From Rhodocyclaceae bacterium UBA2250 (GTDB lineage Bacteria; Pseudomonadota; Gammaproteobacteria; Burkholderiales; Rhodocyclaceae), in NCBI GenBank assembly GCA_002347285.1, contig DDXW01000042.1, positions 10,587 to 74,586 on the forward strand: 64,000 nt of DNA. The letters are read 5' to 3'. Position numbers and translations under genes: made by a program. The first letter of the stretch is position 1. Each line of letters starts with the position of its first letter. Shown piece after piece: positions 39,866-48,285 of this stretch. The notes beneath the pieces were generated by a model that saw only the letters and a list, made by a program, of their open reading frames with translations, was not told the DNA's origin and ran no database searches.

Positions 39866-41511
39866 TCCTTGTTCCTCCTGCGCGCCACCAGGCGAATGAA
39901 ACCGTGGACCAGGCCGCCGGCCAGCGAGCCGGCCATGACCAGCCAGCCGATCTGGTCGATCCACTTGTTGAAATCGCGACCCGGGACGTAGATGTCGCGG
40001 ATCTCGTTCAGCCGGCCTGCATCGGAACGGGTGTGGCATTCCTGACAGGGCACGGCCTTTTCCTTGGGCGCGACCATGTGGGTGATGAACCAGTTCATGC
40101 GGGTTTCGATGAAGCCGAACTGGCCGGAATAGGGCAGGCCGGCGTAGTCCATGCCTGCCTTGATCGACTTGGCGAAGTCGTAGTTCTTCCAGAGCGAAGT
40201 GTCGTCGTTGCCGAAGACGTGGTTGACCACCAGCGTGTTGTTCACCGGGTCGTAAGGCTGCTTGCCGCGCATGACCTTGAAGGGCCAGATGCGGGCCTTC
40301 GGATCGTTCGCCGAACCCTCGACGCGATTGAGTTCGAGGACGCCGTCCTTGGCGATGTAGTCGTCCAGCTTGTCGGTGATGGTGACCTGACTGACGGTGC
40401 CGTTGTACCACTTGTAGGCGGGCCGCACGTTCTCGCCGTACTCGAAATCGCCCTTGGTGGCCGAGTACTTCAGGTGGCCGTGCTCGCCCTTGATGAAGAG
40501 CGGCTTGCCGTCGGCATCCATCTTGCCGGCGGTAGACCAGTCCCAGAGCGTCTTGGTGGCGACGCCGCCGCGCGCGAACTCGGGAATGTGGCAGGTCTGG
40601 CAGGCGACCTTGTTCGCGTGGTTGTTGATCTTCGCTTCCTTGTGCGGCGCATTGCCGTGACAGGATTCGCAGGTGGCGCGATTGTGGTCGTCTTTCGGCA
40701 GATCCTTGCCGTGCGTGTCCTTCGGATTGGCTGCATAGCGGCTGCCGGAGGGAATGTGGTCGTTGAACGTGTGGCAGGCGGCGCAGCTCATGTTGGCGCC
40801 ATCCTTGGCCATATGCACGTCGAGCTCCTTCGGCGGGTTCTTCAGCGAGGAATCGAGATCGCCGTGCTTGACCGCATCGCCGCCGCCGCCGTTGAAGTGG
40901 CAGGCGCCGCAGTTTGCGCGGCCGGACTGGCCGACCTGCTGGGCGACCTTGGTCAGGTCGGGCGCCTTGACCTGCTTCTTTCCCGGCGGGCCTTCCATCG
41001 GCTCGTGTTCGCGGTCTTGATAGAGCGGGTGGCCGGCGTCGGTGCTGAACTTCTTGTAACCGCCGGTGGTGTCATGGCAGGCCAGGCAATCGACGTTCTC
41101 CTGGTTGGCGAAGTCGAAGTTCTTGTCCTTCCAGCCGTAGCCGGCATGGCAGCTGGTGCAGCGCGGCTCGTTGGACAGCGGCGAGCCACAGAAATTGTTG
41201 GCCGCCCATTTCTTGCCGAGGGTCTTGCCCGTCGTCGGACTCTTGGCCTCCCAGGTCCAGTGGATGCTCTTCATGACCTGGTGACCGGCCAGGTTGTGGC
41301 AGGCGAGGCAGGCCTTGGTCACCTCCGGAGCGGACTTGAAGGGGCCTTGCAATTCCTTGAACTTGCTGTGGTCGGCGGTCTTGGCGGCAGCCTGGCCGGC
41401 TATTAGCAGACCGAAGAACAGCGCCACCGGGACGGAGGCGAGCCGTTTCAAACCGGCGCGCGCGGTGGCCGCCCAGTGAGGGCGGGTTGCAGCGACTTTC
41501 ATCTTTCTCAT
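39862..41511 (-). CDS. Octahaem c-type cytochrome, tetrathionate reductase family
   Basis: A 549-residue exported cytochrome with exactly eight CXXCH sites (CLACH, CTSCH, CLACH, CGACH, CAACH, CESCH, CQTCH, CQECH), an N-terminal signal sequence (about residues 20-43) and a C-terminal membrane helix (WLVMAGSLAGGLVHGFI). This is the layout of the Shewanella-type octahaem tetrathionate reductase family; nitrite or hydroxylamine reduction is also known for it. It is co-translated with the cytochrome b. Starts at 41538 or 41502 are possible; MRKMKV is chosen. Confidence 0.9.
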   Translation of the reverse strand: MRKMKVAATRPHWAATARAGLKRLASVPVALFFGLLIAGQAAAKTADHSKFKELQGPFKSAPEVTKACLACHNLAGHQVMKSIHWTWEAKSPTTGKTLGKKWAANNFCGSPLSNEPRCTSCHAGYGWKDKNFDFANQENVDCLACHDTTGGYKKFSTDAGHPLYQDREHEPMEGPPGKKQVKAPDLTKVAQQVGQSGRANCGACHFNGGGGDAVKHGDLDSSLKNPPKELDVHMAKDGANMSCAACHTFNDHIPSGSRYAANPKDTHGKDLPKDDHNRATCESCHGNAPHKEAKINNHANKVACQTCHIPEFARGGVATKTLWDWSTAGKMDADGKPLFIKGEHGHLKYSATKGDFEYGENVRPAYKWYNGTVSQVTITDKLDDYIAKDGVLELNRVEGSANDPKARIWPFKVMRGKQPYDPVNNTLVVNHVFGNDDTSLWKNYDFAKSIKAGMDYAGLPYSGQFGFIETRMNWFITHMVAPKEKAVPCQECHTRSDAGRLNEIRDIYVPGRDFNKWIDQIGWLVMAGSLAGGLVHGFIRLVARRRNKE

Positions 41512-41533
41512 CCAGCGTCTGTTTGGATGCGGC

Positions 41534-41548
41534 CCCATTCAGAATGGG
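41534..41548. promoter_or_regulatory. 15-bp palindrome before the octahaem operon
   Basis: CCCATTCAGAATGGG is a perfect 7-1-7 inverted repeat lying 23-37 bp before the chosen octahaem start. It resembles an operator for a dimeric repressor; the regulator is unknown. It could also be a short RNA hairpin in the leader. Confidence 0.5.
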
Positions 41549-41579
41549 ACTACGCAAAAAAGAACGCCGTTAAGCACGT

Positions 41580-41659
41580 AGCATGCCATATTGCAGAAAG
41601 ATGAATATATATATGGGATATCAATTAGCTAGCACGCCACAATAGCGATATGGCATGCT
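41580..41659. repeat. 12-bp inverted repeat in the octahaem operon upstream region
   Basis: AGCATGCCATAT (41580-41591) and its exact complement ATATGGCATGCT (41648-41659) flank an AT-rich 56-bp centre with a run of TA steps. A third related half-site GATATGGCGTG lies at 41704-41714. The rest of the gap 41512-41764 holds no gene. The repeat suggests a looped operator or a mobile-element scar. Confidence 0.6.
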
Positions 41660-41764
41660 GGCTGCCGGGCGTATTGTTCGGCCAGAAATGGCCGTCGCTG
41701 TCTGATATGGCGTGACAGTTTTGGCGGAAGTGCCCGCGCCGTGGCGAAACGGCGCTGGGCCTGC

Positions 41765-43042
41765 CTACTTCCCGGCCGGATCGGGAACGAACTTCAGGAC
41801 GTTGCCGTTGATGCAGTAGCGCTTGCCGGTCGGCGGCGGGCCGTCGTCGAAGACATGGCCGAGATGGATGCCGGAACTGGCGCTGCGTACTTCGACGCGG
41901 CGCATGCCGTGGGATGCGTCGACGTGCTCGGTGAGGGCGCCGGGCAGCGGGCTGAAGAAGCTCGGCCAGCCGGTGCCGCTCTCGAACTTGGCATCGCTGC
42001 GGAACAGAGGCGCGCCGGTGATCGGATCGACGAAGATGCCGGATCGCTTCTCGTCGAGGTGCGAGCCGGTACCGGGGCGCTCCGTGCCCTGTTCGAAGGC
42101 GATCTTCTGCTGTGCAGGCGTGAGCAGATGGAAGCCGAGCCATTTCCAGAACCTGGGCTTGTCTCCGTTCCAGCCGGTGAAGCGCGAGACTTCCTTGCCG
42201 TTCTCGAACAGCACGATGGTCGGCGTGGCGAACAGCGCTTTTTCCAGCGTCCAGCCGGCGGGAGGCTGGGCGCTGAAAGAGCGTGCGACAGGCACCTCCG
42301 ATTTCCAGTGGTCGAGCACTTCGGCCTTGAACTGCTTGCAATAGGGGCAGTCCTCCGCTTCGAAGACGATCAGCTGTCGCTTGAGGTTCAGTGCCTTCGG
42401 ATCGAGCGGTTGAGCCGGCGGCGCGGCCTTGGCCGAAATCGCCGCGCCGGGATACTTCACGCCGGTGCCGCCCAGCCCGCAGTAGCCATTGGGGTTCTTT
42501 TTCAGATAGTCCTGATGGTAGGTTTCGGCAGGAAAATACTTTTTCAGCGGCGCAATCTCGGTGGTGATACTCTTGCGGCCGGCCTGCGTCAGCGCGGCCT
42601 GATAGACGTCGCGGGTTTTCAGGGCAGTCGCCTGCTGCGCTGCGTCGTTCGTGTAGATCGCGCTGCGGTAGTTCGTGCCGATATCGTTGCCCTGGCGATC
42701 ACCCTGGGTCGGATCGTGGCTTTCCCAGAAGCGCGCCAACACGGTTTCGAGGCTGACCCTGGCGGGATCGAAGCTGACTTTGACCACCTCGGCATGGTTG
42801 CGCTGACTGGTTTGGCCGCGCTGCACGAGACGCTCGTGCGCCAGCACCGCCTCGTAGTTGCCGGCGATGTCGCCGTTGGCGTAGCCGCTCTCCACGTCAA
42901 GCACGCCGGGCAGTTCGCCCATGCGCTTTTCGGCGCCCCAGAAACAGCCCATGCCCAGCACGATCGTTTCGGTCCTGGCGGCATGAACGGCGGTCTGTGA
43001 CATGATGGCGGCGAAGAGAAGGAGAGATAGCAGTCTGCGCAT
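41765..43042 (-). CDS. msrAB: Exported methionine sulfoxide reductase fusion MsrA-thioredoxin-like-MsrB
   Basis: A 425-residue protein with a signal peptide (about residues 1-21). The MsrA domain has GCFWG (Cys33) and a resolving Cys in GYCGLGG (Cys188). A thioredoxin-like domain has CPYC (232-235). The MsrB domain has SGTGWPSF (355-362), HLGHVFDDGP and the catalytic RYC (Cys410). The CXXC zinc sites of many MsrB proteins are absent. It repairs both Met-sulfoxide epimers in periplasmic proteins. The frame opens 114 bp further up but the start at 43042 fits export. Confidence 0.93.
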   Translation of the reverse strand: MRRLLSLLLFAAIMSQTAVHAARTETIVLGMGCFWGAEKRMGELPGVLDVESGYANGDIAGNYEAVLAHERLVQRGQTSQRNHAEVVKVSFDPARVSLETVLARFWESHDPTQGDRQGNDIGTNYRSAIYTNDAAQQATALKTRDVYQAALTQAGRKSITTEIAPLKKYFPAETYHQDYLKKNPNGYCGLGGTGVKYPGAAISAKAAPPAQPLDPKALNLKRQLIVFEAEDCPYCKQFKAEVLDHWKSEVPVARSFSAQPPAGWTLEKALFATPTIVLFENGKEVSRFTGWNGDKPRFWKWLGFHLLTPAQQKIAFEQGTERPGTGSHLDEKRSGIFVDPITGAPLFRSDAKFESGTGWPSFFSPLPGALTEHVDASHGMRRVEVRSASSGIHLGHVFDDGPPPTGKRYCINGNVLKFVPDPAGK

Positions 43043-43172
43043 TTTCGCTTTGAACAGCCAGACCGGAAAAAGTTTTCTACGAATTCGACAACGATCGGGC
43101 GGCCAAGAAGCCTGCGTCGAAGTCGTTACAATAGATCGCGATGAAATTCGACGCACTCACAAGGAGTCAGCC

Positions 43173-43613
43173 ATGAATATTGGAAACGCATCCCGCAGCC
43201 TCGTTCTCGCCTCGTCGTTCGCGCTGATGCTCGGCGCCGTCCCGGCCGGCGCCGGCGACAAGCCGCTGGATATCGGCAAAGGCGAGTACGAAGCGGCTTG
43301 CGCCGTGTGCCACGGCTATCAGGGCAAGGGCGACGGTCCGCTGGCCGCCCAGTTGAAGACCGCCACGCCCGATCTGACCTCGCTGGCGCGCAACAACGGC
43401 GGAGTTTTCCCCTTCGATCGCGTCTACAAGATCATCGACGGCCGCCAGGAAGTGAAGGCGCACGGTACGCTCGAGATGCCGGTCTGGGGCCGGGCCTTCA
43501 GCCGCCAGAGCTCGGTCTACTTCGAAAACTATCCGCCGCACGACCCCGAGTCGGCCGTCCGCAGCCGCATTCTCGCGCTGACCGAATATCTCTACCGTCT
43601 GCAGGGCAAATAG
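43173..43613 (+). CDS. Periplasmic mono-haem cytochrome c
   Basis: A 146-residue exported cytochrome: signal peptide about residues 1-27, haem site CAVCH in GEYEAACAVCHGYQGKGDGP and a candidate Met ligand in LEMPVWGRAF. The pattern is like small class I cytochromes seen beside terminal oxidases or peroxidases. AAGGAG lies 8 bases before the ATG at 43173. It diverges from msrAB and converges on oxyR, so it may serve either redox system. Confidence 0.87.
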   Translation: MNIGNASRSLVLASSFALMLGAVPAGAGDKPLDIGKGEYEAACAVCHGYQGKGDGPLAAQLKTATPDLTSLARNNGGVFPFDRVYKIIDGRQEVKAHGTLEMPVWGRAFSRQSSVYFENYPPHDPESAVRSRILALTEYLYRLQGK

Positions 43614-43627
43614 CCGCTTGCGCCACC

Positions 43628-44536
43628 TCAGGCACCAATGTGCCGGTAGCTGGGGTTGTCGATCAGGGCCACGGCCTGGATGATGGCCTGGATCACCTGC
43701 GGCCGCGGAAAGCCCTTGCGCCAGGCTAGGGCGACGCGCCGTGACGGCGCTGGTTCCTCGAAGGGAATCGACACGACCAGCTCGCTGCGATAGACGCCGT
43801 TGAGCGTGCCGGCCGGCAGCACCGAGATGCCGTAGCCCGAAGCGACCATGCAGCGCACCGTTTCGATCGAGTGCCCTTCGTGCGTCGAGCTTTCCGCGTG
43901 ACTGATCTCCGGACAGGCGTCGAGCACCTGCTCGCGAAAACAGTTGCCGGCCTTGAGGACGAGGACATCCTCGCCGCGCACTTCCGTCGCGGCGATTCTT
44001 TTGCGCCGGGCCAGCGCATGGCCCCTCGGCACGACCACTTCGAACGGCTCGTCGTAGAGGGCATGCGTGTTGATGCCGGGAACGTCGAAGGGCAAGGCGA
44101 TGATCGCTGCGTCCACGGTGCCGTACTTGAGGTAATCGGCGAGCAGCGCGGTCATGCTCTCCTCGATGAACAGCTGGGTGTCCGGCGCGGTCTTGCGCAT
44201 CGCCGCGATCAGTTCGGGCAACAGGTAGGGCCCGATGGTGTGGATCACGCCGAGGCGGAAGGTGCCGTGCAGCGGATCCTTGCCGAGCTGGGCCACCTGC
44301 TCGATGCGCCGCGTTTCGTCGAGCGCCTTGCGCGCCTGGGCCGCGACCTGCCAGCCGATGTCGGTGAGAGCGACGTGGCCCTTGTTGCGTTCGATGAGAG
44401 TGACGCCCAGTTCGCTCTCGAGATTCTGCAGCGCCACGCTGAGGGTCGGCTGGCTGACATGGCATTTTTCGGCGGCGCGGCTGAACGAACCCTCGTCGGC
44501 GAAGGCGACCAGATAGCGCAGGGAAGTCAGTTTCAT
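43628..44536 (-). CDS. oxyR: Hydrogen peroxide sensor OxyR (LysR family)
   Basis: LysR-type activator of peroxide defence. The 302-residue protein has the N-terminal HTH (FSRAAEKCHVSQPTLSVAL) and the redox pair Cys199 and Cys208 in GNCFREQVLDACPE, at the same positions as the sensing cysteines of E. coli OxyR. It is divergent from the cytochrome c peroxidase gene, with an OxyR tetrad between them only 12 bp before its own start, so it should also repress itself. Confidence 0.95.
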   Translation of the reverse strand: MKLTSLRYLVAFADEGSFSRAAEKCHVSQPTLSVALQNLESELGVTLIERNKGHVALTDIGWQVAAQARKALDETRRIEQVAQLGKDPLHGTFRLGVIHTIGPYLLPELIAAMRKTAPDTQLFIEESMTALLADYLKYGTVDAAIIALPFDVPGINTHALYDEPFEVVVPRGHALARRKRIAATEVRGEDVLVLKAGNCFREQVLDACPEISHAESSTHEGHSIETVRCMVASGYGISVLPAGTLNGVYRSELVVSIPFEEPAPSRRVALAWRKGFPRPQVIQAIIQAVALIDNPSYRHIGA

Positions 44537-44547
44537 GTTGCGAGAGT

Positions 44548-44600
44548 ATAGAAAACGACTATAAGAAATATAGACAAAAACTACAATATAATCATTGACT
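44548..44600 (+). promoter_or_regulatory. OxyR binding site and ccp promoter -35
   Basis: ATAG-N7-CTAT-N7-ATAG-N7-CTAC at 44548-44584 fits the OxyR consensus ATAG-N7-CTAT-N7-ATAG-N7-CTAT at 15 of 16 defined bases with exact spacing. A -35 box TTGACT (44595-44600) for the rightward peroxidase gene starts 10 bp later; the -10 is weak, as expected for an activated promoter. The site lies in the 153-bp oxyR-ccp gap. Confidence 0.9.
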
Positions 44601-44689
44601 TACGTCAACACCCGTAAAAATTGTAAGGGTATCCTTTGTTGCGTTGCAAGATTTTTTACGCATCGTTCTCATCCGAAAAGGAGCCTCAC

Positions 44690-45688
44690 ATGAAAGTACG
44701 TGCTTTAGTTGCTTCCCTGGCGATCATCGGCAGCGCCGCCGGTGCCGGCTTCGCCAACGCCGAGGATCTGGCCAAGCCCATCCAGCCGCCCAAGCAGATC
44801 GACCTCGGCATGGCCGAACTGGGCAAGAAGCTCTATTTCGATCCCCGTCTCTCCAAGTCCGGCTTCATTTCCTGCAACAGCTGCCACAACCTGTCGATGG
44901 GCGGCACCGACAACATCCCGACCTCGATCGGCGACAAGTGGCAGCAGGGCCCGATCAACGCGCCGACCGTGCTGAACTCCAGCCTCAACGTCGCCCAGTT
45001 CTGGGACGGCCGCGCGGCCGACCTCAAGGAACAGGCAGGCGGTCCGATCGCCAACCCGGGCGAGATGGGCTTCACCCACCAGCTGGCGGTGGGCGTGCTC
45101 GAGACCATTCCCGAGTACGTGCGCGAGTTCAAGGTCGTTTTCGGCAAGGACAAGATCGACATCGACCAGGTCACGGCCGCGATCGCTGAATTCGAGAAGA
45201 CCCTGGTCACGCCAAACTCGCGCTTCGACCAGTGGCTGCTCGGCAAGAAGGACGCGCTGGCCTCGGATGAGTTGGCCGGCTGGAACCTCTTCAAGGAGAG
45301 CGGCTGCGTCGCCTGCCACAACGGCGAGGCGCTGGGCGGCACCTCCTTCCAGAAGATGGGCCTCGTCGAGCCCTACAAGACCACGGCCGCTGCCAAGGGC
45401 CGCGCCGACGTGACCGGCAAGGACGCCGACCGCATGATGTTCAAGGTGCCGACCCTGCGCAACGTCGAGATGACCTATCCCTACTTCCACGACGGCGCCT
45501 ACTGGACGTTGAAGGAAGCGGTGGATGTCATGGGCCGCCTGCAGCTCGGCAAGAAGTTCACCGACAAGGAGAATGCCCAGATCGTCGCCTTCCTGAAGAC
45601 GCTGACCGGCGAGCAGCCGAAGTTCGACCTGCCGATCCTGCCGCCTTCCGGCGACAAGACGCCACGTCCGAAGCCGTTCGCCAAGTAA
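44690..45688 (+). CDS. ccpA: Di-haem cytochrome c peroxidase
   Basis: Periplasmic enzyme that reduces H2O2 to water with electrons from small cytochromes. The 332-residue protein has a signal peptide (about residues 1-24), the peroxidatic haem site CNSCH (62-66) and the electron-transfer haem site CVACH (206-210). The pattern DGRAADLKEQAGGPIANPGEM (first 20 kept: DGRAADLKEQAGGPIANPGE) is typical. AAAAGGAG precedes the ATG. OxyR control is predicted. Confidence 0.95.
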   Translation: MKVRALVASLAIIGSAAGAGFANAEDLAKPIQPPKQIDLGMAELGKKLYFDPRLSKSGFISCNSCHNLSMGGTDNIPTSIGDKWQQGPINAPTVLNSSLNVAQFWDGRAADLKEQAGGPIANPGEMGFTHQLAVGVLETIPEYVREFKVVFGKDKIDIDQVTAAIAEFEKTLVTPNSRFDQWLLGKKDALASDELAGWNLFKESGCVACHNGEALGGTSFQKMGLVEPYKTTAAAKGRADVTGKDADRMMFKVPTLRNVEMTYPYFHDGAYWTLKEAVDVMGRLQLGKKFTDKENAQIVAFLKTLTGEQPKFDLPILPPSGDKTPRPKPFAK

Positions 45689-45705
45689 GCCGGACGAAGC
45701 ATTGC

Positions 45706-45737
45706 GCCGATCGCCTATTTGCGGCTGGGCGATCGGC
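45706..45737. terminator. Hairpin between converging ccp and aldolase genes
   Basis: GCCGATCGCC (45706-45715) pairs perfectly with GGCGATCGGC (45728-45737) around a 12-base loop. No strong T run follows. It could stop either gene and is directly followed by a diverged interspersed repeat. Confidence 0.6.
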
Positions 45738-45760
45738 AAATTCGGTTCTGGCGGGGCGGT
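45738..45760 (-). repeat. 23-bp interspersed repeat, copy 10 (most diverged)
   Basis: Four mismatches to the consensus, so the weakest member counted. It starts the base after the hairpin at 45706-45737, in the gap between ccp and fbaB. The 45761-45797 stretch holds nothing else. Confidence 0.45.
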
Positions 45761-45797
45761 TGCGGCGACCGGTTGCGGCCGCCCGGGCTGCTCGCCA

Positions 45798-46847
<1,050 letters not shown>

Positions 46848-47133
46848 GATGTCTCTCCTCTATGAAAGGGTACAGATGGAATGAACGGCGGCGCCCCGAT
46901 TCGTTCATGATAAGCCTGACAGGCATGGCGAAAGCAAGCGCTCGGTCCCGGAGCAACGGTCGACATCTATCACCTTGCTTTACGCAGCGACAATTAGCTC
47001 TTGCTATCAAATCTTATACGTTTTGGCAATGGGCGAAAAGGGAACCGGCAGGGCCGACGATAGGTCGGTTTCCATTCGAGTATCGTTGCAACCGAAGCAA
47101 ACCCGCCTGTTGCCGCATCCGATGGGAGAGACC
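46848..47133. other. Gene-free divergent region between fbaB and the ChaN-like gene
   Basis: 286 bp that must hold the promoters of both divergent genes. It is moderately AT-rich around 46970-47035. I see no clear operator, repeat or RNA gene. A 93-codon frame runs through 46862-47143 but has no ribosome binding site or recognisable product. Confidence 0.5.
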
Positions 47134-48285
47134 ATGCGCCTGACCGCGATTGCCGCATTCCTGTTGCTTGGCCTGTCGGCCGCTGCGTGTTCCGGCTCGC
47201 AAGTGGCACCGATCTCCTGCGGACAGGCCGGCCAGTGGGTGGCCCCCACCGATGCCCAGGCCCAGCCGGCCGACCCGCGCATGCTGCTGGAGCGCATGGC
47301 GCGCCAGCAGGTCGTGCTGCTCGGCGAGCAGCACGACAGCGCCGAGGATCACCGCTGGCAGCTGCAAACGCTGACGCAGCTCCATGCCCTGCAGCCTCGC
47401 ATGGCGATCGGCTTCGAGATGTTTCCGCGCCGCGTGCAGCCGGTGCTCGACCAGTGGGTCGCCGGCGGTCTTGCCGAGGCGGAGTTCCTCCAGCGCGTCG
47501 AGTGGGAAAAGGTCTGGGGCTTCGATGCCCGGCTTTACCTGCCGCTGTTCCACTTCGCACGCATGAATCGCATCCCGATGCTCGCGCTCAACGTCGAGCG
47601 CAGCCTGATCGATGCCGTCGGCAGGGAGGGCTGGGACGGCGTACCCGAGTCGCAGCGGGAAGGCGTGAGCAAACCCGCCGCCGCGACGGACGCCTACCGC
47701 AAGGCGCTGCACGCGGTATTCGATCACCATCCTGCGAAGGCGCGCGGCGAAGCGTCCTTCCCTCGTTTCGTCGAGAGCCAGGCGACCTGGGATCGCGCGA
47801 TGGCGCAGGTCATGGCCGAACACCTGCGCAAGCATCCGGACACGCTGGTGGTCGGCATCATGGGGGCGGGTCATGTGCGCAACGGCCACGGCGTCGCGTA
47901 CCAGCTCAAGGATCTGGGCATCGCCGACACCGGCCTGCTGCTGACCTGGGAGCGCAACGAGAAGTGCGACGCTCTGGGCAAGGGCTACGCCGACGCGCTC
48001 TATCTCGTCGAATCGCCGAAGAGCAATCCGCCCCGGCTGGGCGTGGCGACCGAGCCGGACAAGGAGGGTCTGCGCATCACCGCCGTGACCGCCGGCAGCG
48101 TCGCGGAAGCTGCCGGTCTCAGGACGGGCGACGTGATCGTCGAGGTTGCCGGCCAGCCGGCGAAGAGCCTCACCGTCCTGCGCTCCGTCGTGCAGCGGCA
48201 GGTGCCGGGCACCTGGCTGCCGCTGAAAGTGCGGCGCGCAGGCACCGAGCTGGAAATTGTCGCGCGCTTTCCGGCCGGCTCATGA
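47134..48285 (+). CDS. ChaN-like haem-binding lipoprotein with C-terminal PDZ domain
   Basis: A 383-residue protein with a lipoprotein signal (LGLSAAAC, Cys19). The main part is DUF399/ChaN-like (VVLLGEQHDSAEDHRWQL; IGFEMFPRRVQPVLDQW; VGIMGAGHVRNGHGVAYQL), a fold that binds haem or acts as a protease relative. Residues about 305-380 are a PDZ domain (LRITAVTAGSVAEAAGLRTG; GDVIVEVAGQPAKSL). GGGAGAG lies before the ATG at 47134. It overlaps the M1 peptidase gene by 4 bp, so the two likely act together at the cell envelope. Confidence 0.85.
   Translation: MRLTAIAAFLLLGLSAAACSGSQVAPISCGQAGQWVAPTDAQAQPADPRMLLERMARQQVVLLGEQHDSAEDHRWQLQTLTQLHALQPRMAIGFEMFPRRVQPVLDQWVAGGLAEAEFLQRVEWEKVWGFDARLYLPLFHFARMNRIPMLALNVERSLIDAVGREGWDGVPESQREGVSKPAAATDAYRKALHAVFDHHPAKARGEASFPRFVESQATWDRAMAQVMAEHLRKHPDTLVVGIMGAGHVRNGHGVAYQLKDLGIADTGLLLTWERNEKCDALGKGYADALYLVESPKSNPPRLGVATEPDKEGLRITAVTAGSVAEAAGLRTGDVIVEVAGQPAKSLTVLRSVVQRQVPGTWLPLKVRRAGTELEIVARFPAGS

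Noticed and set aside
41747..41765. Possible further repeat copy (AAACGGCGCTGGGC)
   Set aside because: Only the first part resembles the repeat and the rest does not align, so it was not counted.
46862..47143. 93-codon frame between fbaB and the ChaN-like gene
   Set aside because: No ribosome binding site or family pattern; it lies in a divergent promoter region and runs into the next gene's start.
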